Origin: Spirogloea muscicola
Taxonomy: Eukaryota; Streptophyta; Zygnematophyceae; Spirogloeales; Spirogloeaceae
Direction of reading: 5' to 3'
Assembly: GCA_009602725.1 (NCBI GenBank)
Contig: WELB01000325.1
Coordinates: forward strand, 1-53,619
DNA: 53,619 nt
Under the pieces are notes generated by a model. That model was not told the DNA's origin. It saw only the letters and a program-made list of their open reading frames with translations, and searched no databases. Positions 11,429-24,744 of the stretch are shown in pieces (position 1 is the first letter of the stretch; every line of letters begins with the position of its first letter). The position numbers and the translations under genes were made by a program.

Positions 11429-14400
11429 TCACCTTGGGCCAGCACTACCATACTGGTCAGTCTGGTTATCGTCCCCACCATCATCAGCAGATCTATCAAC
11501 ACCGTCATTATCTTGCCCTGCACCGCTCCCCCACGTCCATGTAAGTACCCATTTAGGATCTGCTGGCTTCGCCTTTACCAGTTCCATAAATATTGCACTA
11601 GCTTGGAAGAACTGAGTTGTATTCTCCTTCTTATACGAGGGACCGTGACATCACAGTAGAAGCACGAATGGTCCTCAGAGCTGTCCACCCCTCACCTTGG
11701 GTAGACGGGCAGGTCAGGGCTTTTCTCAACGAACTTACCTTGCTCGGGGTCTTGGTCCTGTACATCTCCAACGTTATCATTGTCATTTCCATTGTCGTTG
11801 TTGTCGTCATTGTTTTGATTGCCGTTTTGGTCGCTGCCACGATCGCCGTCACCACTGTTATTGCTGTTCCTGTCACCAGCATCAGCAAGTACCTCCCCAA
11901 GCAGAAGTCCACCAAGCAGGCCACCACCGAATCCTGCCAATGTTCACGATAACACTCCCCCACATCAGCTTGGACACTGCACAATCTAGTCCACGCCAAT
12001 CTGCTAATAGGTAGCCTTGCTTTCCACAATAACAAGCTAAGCTGCCATATACTGAGTATCTGGCTGAAGTCATGGCACCCTCCATATACGCACCTCCAAA
12101 GCCACCACCAAAACCACCAAAACCACGGCCATAGCTTCCATATCGTCCACCATAACCACTCCCATACCTGGGACCAACACATCCATAAGTGTCAGAAGTG
12201 TCGGGTTTAATTGTCAGTAATTATGCCATTCACACATCTTGTGTCATAGGATCCTAGATCAAAAGACAACAAATTGTTCCTGTGTACTCTTATTAACCTC
12301 AACCTTCTAAGAAAAGTATGCAAGACTTCTTCTTCTTGACATGGTACTTCTTGTGCAAACTGTGACAAACGATGAGAAGTGTACAGTACTTATACAGCAT
12401 GATGAAAGCTTTGATAGCATTGCACCACAGCTTGTCAGCATGCACTTAAAAGGCATTTGGTGTACTCGCGCTATCCTGACTCAGATATTTCGCGGCACAC
12501 ATTGTGGTAGATTTGACGTACGCTGGCCTGGCAGATGGACCAGGAGCAGCACCATAGCCAGGCTGATAGTAACTTCCAGGTACTCCTCCTGCCAAATCCT
12601 CAGGTGGCCCACCAGCTTCTCAGCATTGTGAAGCTCTCATGTACTGATACTGGACTCATACTAGACAAGAGGAGTACTCTGTGGAGTACCACTTCGAGTG
12701 CAAGCTCTAAATTGTTTCGTAAAAGTCCACTATAAAGCGCGTTAGTGCTACAGCTGTCGGACTGGGATTCGTCTGCTACTGTTTGCTCTGGAACAGCTCA
12801 AAGTTTCTTGCCCCAGAGGATCACAAACATGTCATTGGGCCAGCACCTTGCACTGCTTCCACAAGGGCACTGCCATCAGATATACCTTGGGGATAATAAG
12901 TTTGCTGCGGGTAGGGTGCTGGCTGTGCATATACTGGGTATCCCGGCTGAACCAATGGTGCTGGATATGCAGTGGGGATTGCCTGCGCGACAATGAAGTG
13001 GCTCAATAAAAACATCCACGACTTGACATACGTACTTTCTTAAAAAGATAAACAATCTGTTCGCTTTGAGGCATTGTATGGTGATAGACCGAGAAAGAAT
13101 CACACACAAATGCAAATTTACAGTATGGCGAAGCTGGTGGGCGGATGGGGAGGGGGTTAGCAACGTGCTAGCATCCAGTCTGCAGAAACTTGCAAGTGGA
13201 GATTAGCATCAGTGTACATTCACGAGCAACACAAGCAATGCTCACTTCAGTGGGCTGAGGGCCTGCATTTGCAGTTGCTGCAGCAAGCTGAGAAACAGGA
13301 CCACGTTCCAGTTACATCAGTTGTGAGGACAAGTTCCACCATTTTCAGAGGAGTTCTGTAACTTCTTCGAGGCGTCAATACATCCATGCAATGTGTGACG
13401 CTCTGAAAGGTGCATGCAAGCACTATACTGGACTGATGCATCGTAACCTAGCCTGGGACTCACCTGCACTCTTGGGTCCTCCCAGCTCACTGTCTGTTTC
13501 AGCTCAATGGACATGCACAGGAGGTCAGCTTCAAGGACGTGTCATTGTTGCACCGAAGACAGCTGCATTCATCTGACACGAGCACTCTAAGTTTGACCTC
13601 AGTCCGTAAATGACCCTTCCATGAGCTACTGCATACTGCTCCGGTGGCATGCATCGTGGGCACTAGTATCTGAGCGATGCCGGCCAAGTACTATACATCT
13701 ACTGAAGTAGGTTCGAATTTTCGTCGAGACAACTGCGGCCAGCAGTACCTGAGCAATGTGGTTGACATAGTATGGTCTATTAGAAGTAGGATCGACTTTC
13801 TGTCATGACAAGGCGCAACATCCAATGAGAGGCACTCTTCCTGCACTGTAAGCACTGCAGATTCCCGCAATGTAAGCAGTGCAAGTCAATGGTGACCCGC
13901 AGGGGTCAGTAGTAGTAGATGCTTTCCAGCTTGTCAGGAGTAACCAGTCGTGACAAGACGTGCTGCTGGTACTGACTTTGACAGGCTGTGGTGCCCTCCT
14001 AGGGGTTGTTGTACCTCTTCCCAGCCTGGAGGTAAAGGCATTGCACGAGGGTCCATTGGTTGCTCCCATTGTGTTGCACCGGTGGTGGCGTTGTGGAAGT
14101 ACGGCCTACCAGATTGTGCATCTAAGAATACTGCCCAACCTGCCAAGGCCAGAGGATGACAGACAATGGCAGACCCATATATGAGGGTTTCTTGCACTGC
14201 AAAGTGGATGCATGCTCACGGGCGCTGTGACCCACGACTGTAGCTCTAGCGTGACAGGACACAGTCTGTGATTCAGCTCCAAGTCGTGCACTTGCTTTTT
14301 GCAGGCTTGGCCTACTGAAGAGGATGTCTGCAGTGCTCGGTCTCCTGCTCGCCAAAAGGTTGAAGCAATTGGCTGGGTAGCAGCTGTGAGACGACAGGCC

Positions 14401-15088
14401 CTCAACTGGACTTTGACAGTGCAGTGATTGCAGCGGCAGCTTCTGCAACCTTCACCCACCAGGAGGTAAGGCTTGGGAGGAGAACGGCGTCTGAGCTTGG
14501 TGAGTAGGAGGAGCTGATTGTGGGCCCGCTCTGAAGGCGGAAGTGGTGTCAACAGGCGCCACGGCAGGTCCGGCTGGCTGGTAAGGCTGAGGATAGGGCT
14601 GTGGGGGGTACGATCCAGGCCGAGGAGGAGCACGAGCTTGCTGTGGCAAGCCAGCTGTGAAACCTGGTCCAGCTGCAGTCGACTCCTGGCACAGGGGGAG
14701 ACGATAGGAGCCACGATCAGCTGGAGACTGGATCGTGCAATTACATGCAGCCCGGGCTCGACACAGCCAGGAGCCAGCCTACGAGGCTTGATCACCTGCT
14801 GGTCGCCTTGCCTGATAACGTCAACAGAAGGCTTCTGAGCTGCGTTTCCAGCTGGGTTGTGCTTCAGCAAGTTTCATGCCAGCAGGGGTTACAGCCTGTT
14901 GCCCTGTCTCATCGCTCAAGGACGACCGCAGACTTGGACGGAACGCAGGGAACAATGGCGGGTCCGCCGAAGCACGGGGAGCTCACAGTGGCACCGCGGC
15001 GTGCGCCGGCGGGAGTCGAGGCCGAGACGTTGTCCACGACCTCGTAGCGCACATCCTTGGAGCCCTTGCCGCCGCCGCCGCGGCCCAT
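11429..15088 (-). CDS. Tandem WW-domain protein with Pro-rich and Gly-rich/acidic tail
   Basis: WW domains bind proline-rich ligands; the exact role here is unknown. Resolved exons: 15088-14987 (MGRGGGGKGSKDVRYEVVDN), 14861-14796, 14685-14460 (Pro/Gln/Ala-rich), 14139-14015, 13799-13749, 13493-13464, then about 13288-13247, 12990-12890, 12610-12520, 12165-12090, 11950-11740 and a terminal exon ending at 11429. WW1 is LPPGWAVF...GRPYFHNATTGATQWEQP; WW2 is split over three exons, LPPGWEE + KVDPTSNRPYYVNHIAQ + TVSWEDPR. After WW2 come Pro/Tyr-rich segments (YPAPLVQPGYPVYAQPAPYP), a Gly-rich run (GFGGFGGGFGG), a hydrophobic Gly patch GGGLLGGLLLGEVLADAG, and an Asn/Asp-rich acidic tail. The GG-LLGG-LL-G-D/E motif also ends several plant SRC2-like and WW proteins. 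Later exon edges are approximate. Confidence 0.8.
13671..13735 (-). pseudogene. Decayed duplicate of the central WW2 exon
   Basis: Just downstream (in gene orientation) of the functional exon 13799-13749, the intron holds a diverged copy. Both read CCTACTTC...AGA...ATA-TACT...CAT-GCTCAG, and both end in GCTCAG before a donor-like position. The second copy carries stops and has lost the RPYYVNH reading, so it looks like a dead tandem exon duplication. Confidence 0.6.
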
Positions 15089-15487
15089 GGCCGGGGCGGC
15101 GCAGGCCGGCTCCGGCGGACTTCGCGGCGCCGCGGGCGCGCGGGCGCGCGGCCCGCCGAGCTGCTCAGGCGGGGAGCAGGGGAGAGCCCCTGATCGGTCT
15201 GACGTCAGAGCAGTGGGAACGGGACCCTGCCGCCCTGGCGGCCCGCTTCCCACGCAGCTTCCGGCCCCCACCCAACCCTTTTGACCTGTAGCTACCGCAC
15301 GAGCGTCTCTCCTCGCCGTCCGATGCTATCTCATCGCTCCCCGTCGGGTCGTCCGATACGGGGCTCTCCCCAGCCCTGGCCCCCCTTTAAACCCCTCTTA
15401 TAACCATCCGGAGCAGCGCCTCCGCCGGCGCCCCTGCCGCGGCGCTCGCAGCAGCGGCGGCGGCTGCGGCCGCGCGGGCGGCCAGGC
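15089..15487. promoter_or_regulatory. Bidirectional promoter region, WW protein / RPL11
   Basis: About 400 bp, GC-rich, between two divergent start codons. It should contain both promoters. I see no clear TATA box; TATAACCATCCGG near 15400 and CTTTAAACCCC near 15385 are the only AT-rich breaks. Confidence 0.5.
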
Positions 15488-17372
<1,885 letters not shown>

Positions 17373-17919
17373 TCTGCTGATTACCTAATCAAAGGATATC
17401 CCCTTTAGCGACCCTTTGCCTCTCAGCAAGCTCATCTGCACTATATCCACAGTCCAACTCTTCCTTGAAGCCTGTCCTTCACCATCGTGCACATGCAATT
17501 GTATGTTACTGGCACATGCCAGGGTGCTGCGCGCTGATTGCCTAAGATGGTGAAGGTGTAACGTTGGCCGCTTAAGATTTTGAAGTCGTACCAGTGCCAC
17601 TTAACAAACGTTGCAGACTGTATGTCGCACTTGTTTATGCAAGTTCTGTCATTGATGAGACAATGATGTGCATTTCCATTCCAAGCAAGGGTCCTACCTT
17701 GTCTCTGTGCCCTATCATGTGTACAGTTACAGGAGGAGCCCGAATGGCTCGTTGACTCTTAATTGCTCCCTTGATGTGCCACAAGCCTCACAAAATGCTA
17801 TCGGCGATTTTGCGTGCCTGAACAGGGCCCGACTTTGCAGGTTGCTACTTTCGGTGCAACAACTAAATATCAGAATGGCTGATTCTGGTAGTTGGTCACG
17901 TTTAGGCAGAGGTCTATAG
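17373..17919. other. Convergent intergenic region, RPL11 / DUF2279-like gene
   Basis: About 550 bp between two stop codons. It holds a short inverted pair (CTTCACCATC near 17475 and GATGGTGAAG near 17545), which could pair in the RPL11 3' UTR. No coding signal was found. Confidence 0.5.
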
Positions 17920-18261
17920 TCACACCTCGGCATCGGGCTTCGCTTGTGCGTGGGCCCCCCTAATGCGCAGCATGGCAAGCACCCGACTCGAGGTGCTGAA
18001 GACAGTCAGGCCTAGGCAAGCACCCAAAACATCAGCTGCCATGTCTTTTGCAGAAGCCCTGTCACCGAGGAGCCCCATGCCGTCGGCGAGCTCTTTGAGA
18101 GCGCCGATGAGAATGGCTCCGGCCGCCCCGCAGAGCAAGCGCCACGGACGGGTGCGCTTGTGAGCAGACGCGCAGGCCGCTAGGGCGGCGCTGATCGCGC
18201 AGCAGGCGGCGAGGTGCTCGAGCTTGTCCAGGGCCAGCCAGGCGTCGTCGCCGCCGCTCAT
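17920..18261 (-). CDS. Small membrane protein, DUF2279/YfiM-like
   Basis: An uninterrupted 113-residue frame, MSGGDDAWLALDKLEHLAAC onward. Two or three hydrophobic helices are visible (LAACCAISAALAACA, LLCGAAGAILIGAL, ADVLGACLGLTVF). The spacing DK-x-x-H near the N-terminus, then GALKELAD, then KDMAADVLGACLG resembles the DUF2279 family (bacterial YfiM and plant or algal homologues: DKxxH, GxxKE, KDxxxDxxG). Function is not known. It has no introns, unlike every neighbour. It points away from the MUT9-like kinase gene. The call rests on motif spacing only. Confidence 0.6.
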   Translation of the reverse strand: MSGGDDAWLALDKLEHLAACCAISAALAACASAHKRTRPWRLLCGAAGAILIGALKELADGMGLLGDRASAKDMAADVLGACLGLTVFSTSSRVLAMLRIRGAHAQAKPDAEV

Positions 18262-19047
18262 GGCGCCCGCGCCCGGGCGGCCGGCCGCCGGGCTTCATGG
18301 CGAGAGGCGGGCGAGCGCGGCGCGGCGGGCATGGCGGACTGGAGGTGCGGAAGGCGCTCCGCACTCGGGGTGCCCGCCGACGCGGCGCCGCCTGGGCGTA
18401 GCGATGGACCGACCACCGGCGCGACGACGGGGCACCAGCAACAGAAGAAGTGGCACTCCCAATGGGGGCAAGGGCTGCGAAAAGCCAGCCCAAAAAGAAC
18501 TGACAAAGGTTCGGAACAACAACAACAACAACAACAACAACATCAAGAAGGACAGCACCACCATCACGCCGCGACGTGACGTCGCGGGCGCGTCGCTTGA
18601 CATGCTGGCGGGGCGGCCGGCGGATGGTGGCGGCGCCACCCAAGGGGGCCCCCCCCGGCTTGGTGGCTCTGACGGCGGCGGGGCCGGCTCTTGACTTCCC
18701 CGAGGGGGGTCTTTCCCGCGCGCGACCGGGGGTTGGCTGCCGCGGGCGCAGCTTGAACGGGGATCCGTGGGATAATGGCGCCGCCGCCATTGGGCGCCCG
18801 GCAACGGCAGCAAGCGCGACGGCGAGAAGGAGCCGGCGGGACCGTCGCCCAACCCCCACCACGCCCATCGAGGGCGCATGCCCCCCCCCCATCCTCCGCC
18901 GCACCCTCGGGCCCTCGCCCCGCCCGCGCCGCGACCCGCGCCGCCGCCGCCGCCNTGCGCCGCCGCCGCCGCCGGCGCCGCCGCTGTTGCCGTCGCCGCA
19001 ACCGCTTTGGCCCACAGCAACACATTGGTCGAGTGCATGGGGCAACG
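18262..19047. promoter_or_regulatory. Divergent GC-rich region between DUF2279-like gene and MUT9-like kinase, with an inserted repeat
   Basis: This 786 bp region should hold both promoters. A repeat module (AAGTGGCACTCCCAATGGGG, GCCAGCCCAAAAAG, GACAAAGGTTCGG) lies at about 18448-18512, near-identical to copies at 52.6 and 53.3 kb. An (AAC)n microsatellite follows. The N at 18955 sits in a CCG/GCC tract and marks an unresolved gap. Long frames on both strands here are GC-rich artefacts. Confidence 0.6.
18514..18543. repeat. (AAC)n microsatellite
   Basis: About ten AAC units directly follow a repeat-module end (GGTTCGG), so the tract may be the tail of that inserted element. Confidence 0.9.
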
Positions 19048-22000
19048 ATGCCGGAGTTGCGTAGTGGCGCTCGGCGAACCAGGCAGGCCACTGCTGGCGC
19101 ACTAGCGAGGGCCCCTGCCCTGCGTGAGCCGCCTCCTGCTCGCAGGCCCAAGGCTACACGGCCAGGGACCGCCAAGAACATACCACGCTCTGGTGCACGT
19201 GGAAGGGTTAGACCGCCGGCAGCCGCCCCTCGACCAGCGGCAGTACAGGACAGAGAGGAGGCCGAGGCTGCGGTTGCCAGTGAACCAGGAAAGGAGGAGG
19301 CTGCGTTCCAAGAAGATCAGCGGGAGATGGAGGAGGAGAGTGAGCGGCGGAGTGCAGACAAGGCCGCCAATGAGGAGGAAGGCAGCACAGCGCCTCTGCC
19401 TGAGAGGGTATGGGATGCGCCAACTGGAGCCAGAGCACGGTCCTGTTGTCGCCGCGAGAGTCATCGGCATCTAGGGCTGCAGTCATGCTATGGTCCTGCC
19501 GCGCGTGCAGGTGCAAGTCGGCGGCTCGCCTGTCTACAAGATGGAGAGGAAGCTTGGAAAGGGAGGCTTCGGACAGGTCTATGTTGGCCGGCGAGTGAAT
19601 GGCGGAACAGAGCGGTCAGGGCCTCAAGCAGTGGAGGTATGAGTGCTCGTTCATCTTTTCAGATGTGATGACCTCATCTTGAATTCCAGTGACCGGCCAT
19701 GCCCCTCCCACTACCTGAAGTTGATACATTCCTGAAGCGAGTACCATGTCATCACCACTGCTATATCATGTCCGTACCTGCAGGTGGCACTGAAATTTGA
19801 GCATCGAAGCAGCAAGGGATGTAACTATGGGCCTCCTTACGAGTGGCAAGTGTACAAGTGAGTGATGCAAATCACTCCCACATATTGGCTGCTTGTGACG
19901 TCCCCAGTGGTCTGGTCGCCAGCGTTTACTGTACTTTGAGCATGATTCTCAAGGCTGATGTGTCACACATCTAGTACAACTGCTTAACAATGTCTGCTTC
20001 CAAGTGCTCGATCAGGCAATGAATGCTTATCATCGAAAACTCATCCCTCACGTTCCTGTCAACAGCACTTTAGGAGGCAGCCATGGTGTTCCTCGCGTGC
20101 ACTTCAAGGGGCGACAGGGCGACTACTACGTCATGGTACACACTTTTGCAATGTCCTGCCTGGCATTGATACGGATTTGTCCTGCTGCACTTCCCCAAGG
20201 AATAGCAGTGAGGTCACCAGGTTCCTCCGACATGTCTAAGCACAACTGCAGCTCTGCCCGCCTGCAGCTCATCATCGATCCAAAGCTCATTTGCCAATTT
20301 GCCTGCCTGCAATACATTATAGGTCATGGACATCCTAGGGCCAAGCCTGTGGGATGTCTGGAACAACTCAAATCAGGCGTAAGTGATGCAACTCCACCAG
20401 CCTGCTATCATTGTGGCATGTGCTCAAACCGGCCCAGCTGTGCAATGTCAAGTCTCAAATGGTCGTCTGCGCTACAGTACCCCCTGCACGTGTACTACCT
20501 CAGCTTCTAAGCAAGGCAGCTAGAAGATTGGATTACTCCTGCACAAGATGTGCGCCTTTGTCGAAACGGAAGGTGAAAGGGACTGTCAGGCTGAACTATG
20601 AATTTACCAAGCGCAGCATGTCGACGGAGATGGTGGCCTGCATAGCTGTTGAAGCTCTGTCAATATTGGAGAAGATGCACTCCAGAGGGTACATTCTCCA
20701 GCGTCCTTACTCCTGAATGTTTCATCTACCAAGATTGATGTCTGTCCACATTTGCCCGGACTCGTTTTGCTGCAAACACTGATTCTCACGCATGCTGGAA
20801 TTATATCTCTGTTCTTCCTTGCATCCAGAATGGTTTTGCCCTTTTGACTACCATCTCTTTGATTGCTGTCAGGTATGTGCATGGGGACGTGAAGCCTGAG
20901 AACTTTCTTCTAGGGCAAGCACAAACTCCAGATGAGAAGAAGCTTTTCCTGGTCGACCTGGGCCTTGGTAATCATCAAACTGACTCCGAGACATAGGATA
21001 TAGGCATGTGTTCCGCAACAATGCATCGCCATGTTAGTGATGAGCAGCTATTGGTTTCCTGCTTGGACGTCCAGACAGTGTTGACAAAAAGTATGCACCG
21101 AGGTTTTAGTGTCCTTTTCAGCGAGGCGAGAAGGAAGTCTTAATGCTTGAGGACATTCTTGGAGATCTTTTCTGCTGAAGTATGTGAGGAGACTCATACT
21201 TTCATGCCCCCTGGTGTTCAGCAACAAGATGGAGGGATGCAAACAGTGGCCTCCATGTGGAGTACGATCAGAGGCCTGACATTTTCAGGTCACTTCTTTT
21301 CCATACAGGCTAAATTTTGCAATCAAGGTATCTTTCCTATCTGAGAGATGTCTCACACACACAGAGTTTGATTGTTCGACGATCATGTTGGCTGTGCTGG
21401 CAGGGGCACTGTACGCTATGCTAGTGTACACGCGCATTTAGGTCGAACAGGCAGTCGAAGAGATGACCTGGAGTCTCTTGCATACACTCTTGTATTCCTT
21501 CTCAAAGGCAGGCTACCATGGCAAGGTTATCAGGTACTATCTCCTATGCCTGACATCTCTCATCTTGTAGTGCAGGCTGTGGGCAACTTTGCAATCCTCA
21601 AAGACACCCTGCTTTTAATGCACACTCCCCTTTTGCCCAAATAGTCAGCATGCTCTTCGCGCCTCTGATCATGTGTAATCTCTCTGGTGGCAGGGGGACA
21701 ACAAGGGCTTCCTTGTATGCAAGAAGAAAATGGCTACGTCCCCTGAGATGCTGTGTTGCCTTTGCCCAGCCCCGTTTAAGCAATTTCTTGAGTATGTAGT
21801 GAACCTGAAATTTGATGAGGAGCCAAATTACGCCAAGTTAATATCCCTTTTCGAAGGGATTCTTGGGCCAAATCCTGCAAGCCGACCCATCAACACAGAC
21901 GGTGCCGTAAAGGCCATGGTAATAAGGATGCATCATATTGTGAATGGTATTTTCCGCTGTGCATGACTTTTGTCCGCTTGCACATATTCCCAGCTTGCTT

Positions 22001-23870
22001 TGTTGGGGCCGTTTTGTACCTGTGGGGGGGGGATTCATGATGATGTTTTGGCCACCTTTGCAGAATGGCCAATAGCTTGCCACTGCTAAATTTGCCATCA
22101 TGTTCAATGATGCACACTCTTCACAGTATAGTTGCCCTGAAAATCTGCTCTTTGGTAGTACAGGTTGGCCAGAAACGGGCGAGGGCATCAGATGAAGAAG
22201 AGCTGGAGGATGATCAGCCGAAGAAGAAGATTCGCCTTGGTATGCCTGCCACGCAATGGATCACCGTTTACAATGCCAGGAGACCGATGAAGCAAAGGTT
22301 GGTCTGCCTTTGTCTGCCCCTGTGCTTACCAATACTATCCCAAATCACACAGTGGAGGAAGTAGGAGCAAGTGCTGATGGAAGAGCATCAGTCTTGATGA
22401 TTGACAGCTGGCAGCAACTTAGGTCCGGTGACGTGGAGATGAGGTGCATAGCTATTCATGCACTCTTGGTGGTCATGCATTCCATCTTCAGTGGGAGTTG
22501 CAGCACTATACTGCTGCCAATCAACGCAGGTTAAGTGCCTGACATGGCAGTTCTACTATATGCAGATATCACTACAATGTTGCAGACTCGCGGCTAGCTC
22601 AACATGTTGAGAAAGGCAACGAGGATGGGCTTTACATCAGCAGTGTGGCATCCTGCCAGAACCTATGGGCACTCATTATGGATGCTGGCACCGGTTTCGC
22701 TGATCAAGTCTGGGAGCTGTCACACGTGTTTTTGCCTAAGGTGATCCCAGGAAGATCCAGGAACTTTAGCTGCAGCCTCTTTGCTCTGATCACATCAATG
22801 ATTTCTTTGGGCACACACCTGCGGAATTGAGGGGGGGGTGAGGGGGAGGAGGGGATTGGGAGACGGGTGGGGGCCAAGGCACATAAAAATGGGACAAGTG
22901 AATATCAGCATCCTACAGCAGTCTAATAGCAGTAGGTCAGAGCTTGTGCTGACGGTCTGCATGGTCTATCTGCATTCAGGAATGGATCATGGAGCAATGG
23001 GAGAAGAACTACTACATCAGTGCCATAGCTGGAGCTAGCAATGGCAGCTCATTGGTGGTCATGTCCAAAGGTGACCTTCATGCTTGCCTCACTAGTCAAG
23101 GCCTGCTTGACCTGGCAGTCTTCGTCGGAGCAGCAGGACTAATGTCCCACATTGAACTGCTGGAAGGTTGCCTAACTTTGCTGCTTGTCGCTCACAGGAA
23201 CGTCATACACTCAGCAGTCGTACAAAGTGAGCGACTCCTTCCCTTTCAAGTGGATCAATAAGAAATGGAGGGAAGGATTCTATGTCACATCAATGGCCAC
23301 AGCAGGAAGTCGCTGGGGCGTCGTCATGTCCCGGAATGCTGGCTTCACAGCTCAGGTCTGCCTCCACTTGCTCAAGTAATTCCACGTTGTAGGTATCTGC
23401 AGGCAGGTGGTTTATTGTAATTGTGTGGGGGGTCTATCATTACATGACTGGATTCACTCAGCTGGTGCTTGCGTCTGAAGCAGGTGGTTGAGCTCGACTT
23501 TCTGTATCCTAGCGAGGGTATCCATCGCAGATGGGATAGTGGTTATAGGATTACCTCCTCGGCTGCCACATGGGATCAGGCAGCATTTGTTCTGAGTGTG
23601 CCACGGAGGCGCCCTGCGGACGAGACGCAGGAGACCCTGCGGACATCTGCATTTCCCAGCACACATGTAAAGGTACTCTCCATGGCTGTAGGTGTATCCT
23701 TCTTGTAGCTTGTGGAATGTTGGCAGTGACAACTTTGTCTACCTGTGCTTATTATTGAGATTGTGCATCTTGTTTATACTCACACACTAATACACTTGTT
23801 GTGTTTTCAGGAAAAGTGGGCAAAGAACCTCTATATTGCTGCCGTAAGCTACGGTCGCACGGTATCGTAG
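19048..23870 (+). CDS. MUT9-like / photoregulatory casein kinase 1-type protein kinase (MLK/PPK)
   Basis: In land plants MLK/PPK kinases phosphorylate histone H3 and light/clock regulators; the founding member, Chlamydomonas Mut9p, acts in silencing. Sixteen exons are in phase: 19048-19407, 19511-19636, 19784-19857, 20066-20135, 20323-20378, 20617-20698, 20873-20967, 21222-21288, 21414-21533, 21694-21918, 22164-22297, 22566-22740, 22980-23070, 23198-23355, 23484-23672, 23811-23870. The N-terminus [10 protein letters not shown] is the family signature, followed by a basic/acidic linker. Kinase motifs are [28 protein letters not shown] (HRD replaced by HGD) and DLGLA (DFG replaced by DLG), both usual in this group, then [15 protein letters not shown]. 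The C-terminal half ([40 protein letters not shown]) is the MLK-specific domain. It ends SYGRTVS. Confidence 0.97.
22828..22875 (+). other. G-rich tract with G-quadruplex potential in MLK intron
   Basis: Runs of 8, 5, 4, 3, 3 and 5 G lie within about 48 bp of the intron between exons 22566-22740 and 22980-23070, on the sense strand. Other G-runs lie in introns near 22023 and 23424. Confidence 0.7.
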
Positions 23871-24744
23871 GATAGCGAGGGGCTTGCCCATGCCACCATG
23901 GCCATTTGCCCGATTTGCTTACAAGAGAAAATGTCGAAGAACCATCCGTTTCAATTGTTTGGTTCTATTAAGAGGGTCATTTGAACAGCGTGGTTTGTCG
24001 CACAAGGTGCACGAGTGTGTCGATCTCAATATTCTTGCGACGTACACACCATCACCTAAGTCCTCAGGTGAGACATGCCTCAAAGACTCTTTGGCCTGCA
24101 CAAAAGAGCGCAGGCCCCTCAGGCGAAGGCCTATATCTTACTCCAGATTCCTTATGTACCTCCGCTGTTCTGCCATGAGGCTTGCATGCTATGTGGTGCG
24201 ATGTACAATCAGAGATGGAGATGCTTGCTCCAGACGGCGTGAGATATGCTTAGTAAATTGTGAATCACTTCTCAGTCTGCAACTTGGAGCCACAGAAGAG
24301 AACACAACTCTACCGCCACCCAATGCTCAATCTTGAACTCCAACACCTCCCTTTCTGAACTCCAACACCTCCCTTTCTCCTTGCCCTCCACCCTGACCAC
24401 CTCCAAATGATCAATGGCACTGGGCCATCTAGCTAAATATGCAAGAGGATCTCCTCCGTCAGTTTACCCGCATGATGAGATGTAGACGTCAGCTGGTTCA
24501 CAACAGTGGTGGCTCATGTGGTGGCTCATTAGTTGGCGCTGTGCACCGCCAATAACATTATGAACCCTATAACTCAAGACGCAAGCAACAAATACGACTG
24601 CCTACTACTGGCAGATCTATGTCGCCGCTGTATTAAGGGGCAGAATAAGTCTGTCCCGGAAGTGTGGACATGTCTATGCTGCCTAGGGGGGAGCCCCGCT
24701 AGTCGACGAGATGAATGGACAGATTGGGTGGCTGGGCCATGATG
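23871..24744. other. Convergent intergenic region, MLK / GT90
   Basis: About 870 bp between two stops. A 24 bp direct duplication beginning TGAACTCCAACACCTCCCTT occurs at 24333 and 24355. A 150-codon open frame (23884-24336) has no recognisable motif and probably lies in the MLK 3' UTR. No repeat module of the main family is visible. Confidence 0.5.

Noticed and set aside
14106-14870. 254-codon minus-strand frame in the WW gene
   Set aside because: Only its first 22 codons form an exon; the Pro-rich WW exons use another frame with consistent splice phases.
18062-19102. Long GC-rich frames (up to 346 codons) upstream of the MUT9-like kinase
   Set aside because: They span the N gap, overlap both the DUF2279-like gene and an inserted repeat, and show only low-complexity Arg/Ala/Gly content.
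23884-24336. 150-codon open frame downstream of the MUT9-like kinase stop
   Set aside because: It has no recognisable motif, lies where the kinase 3' UTR should be, and has a Cys/Arg-rich composition typical of chance frames.
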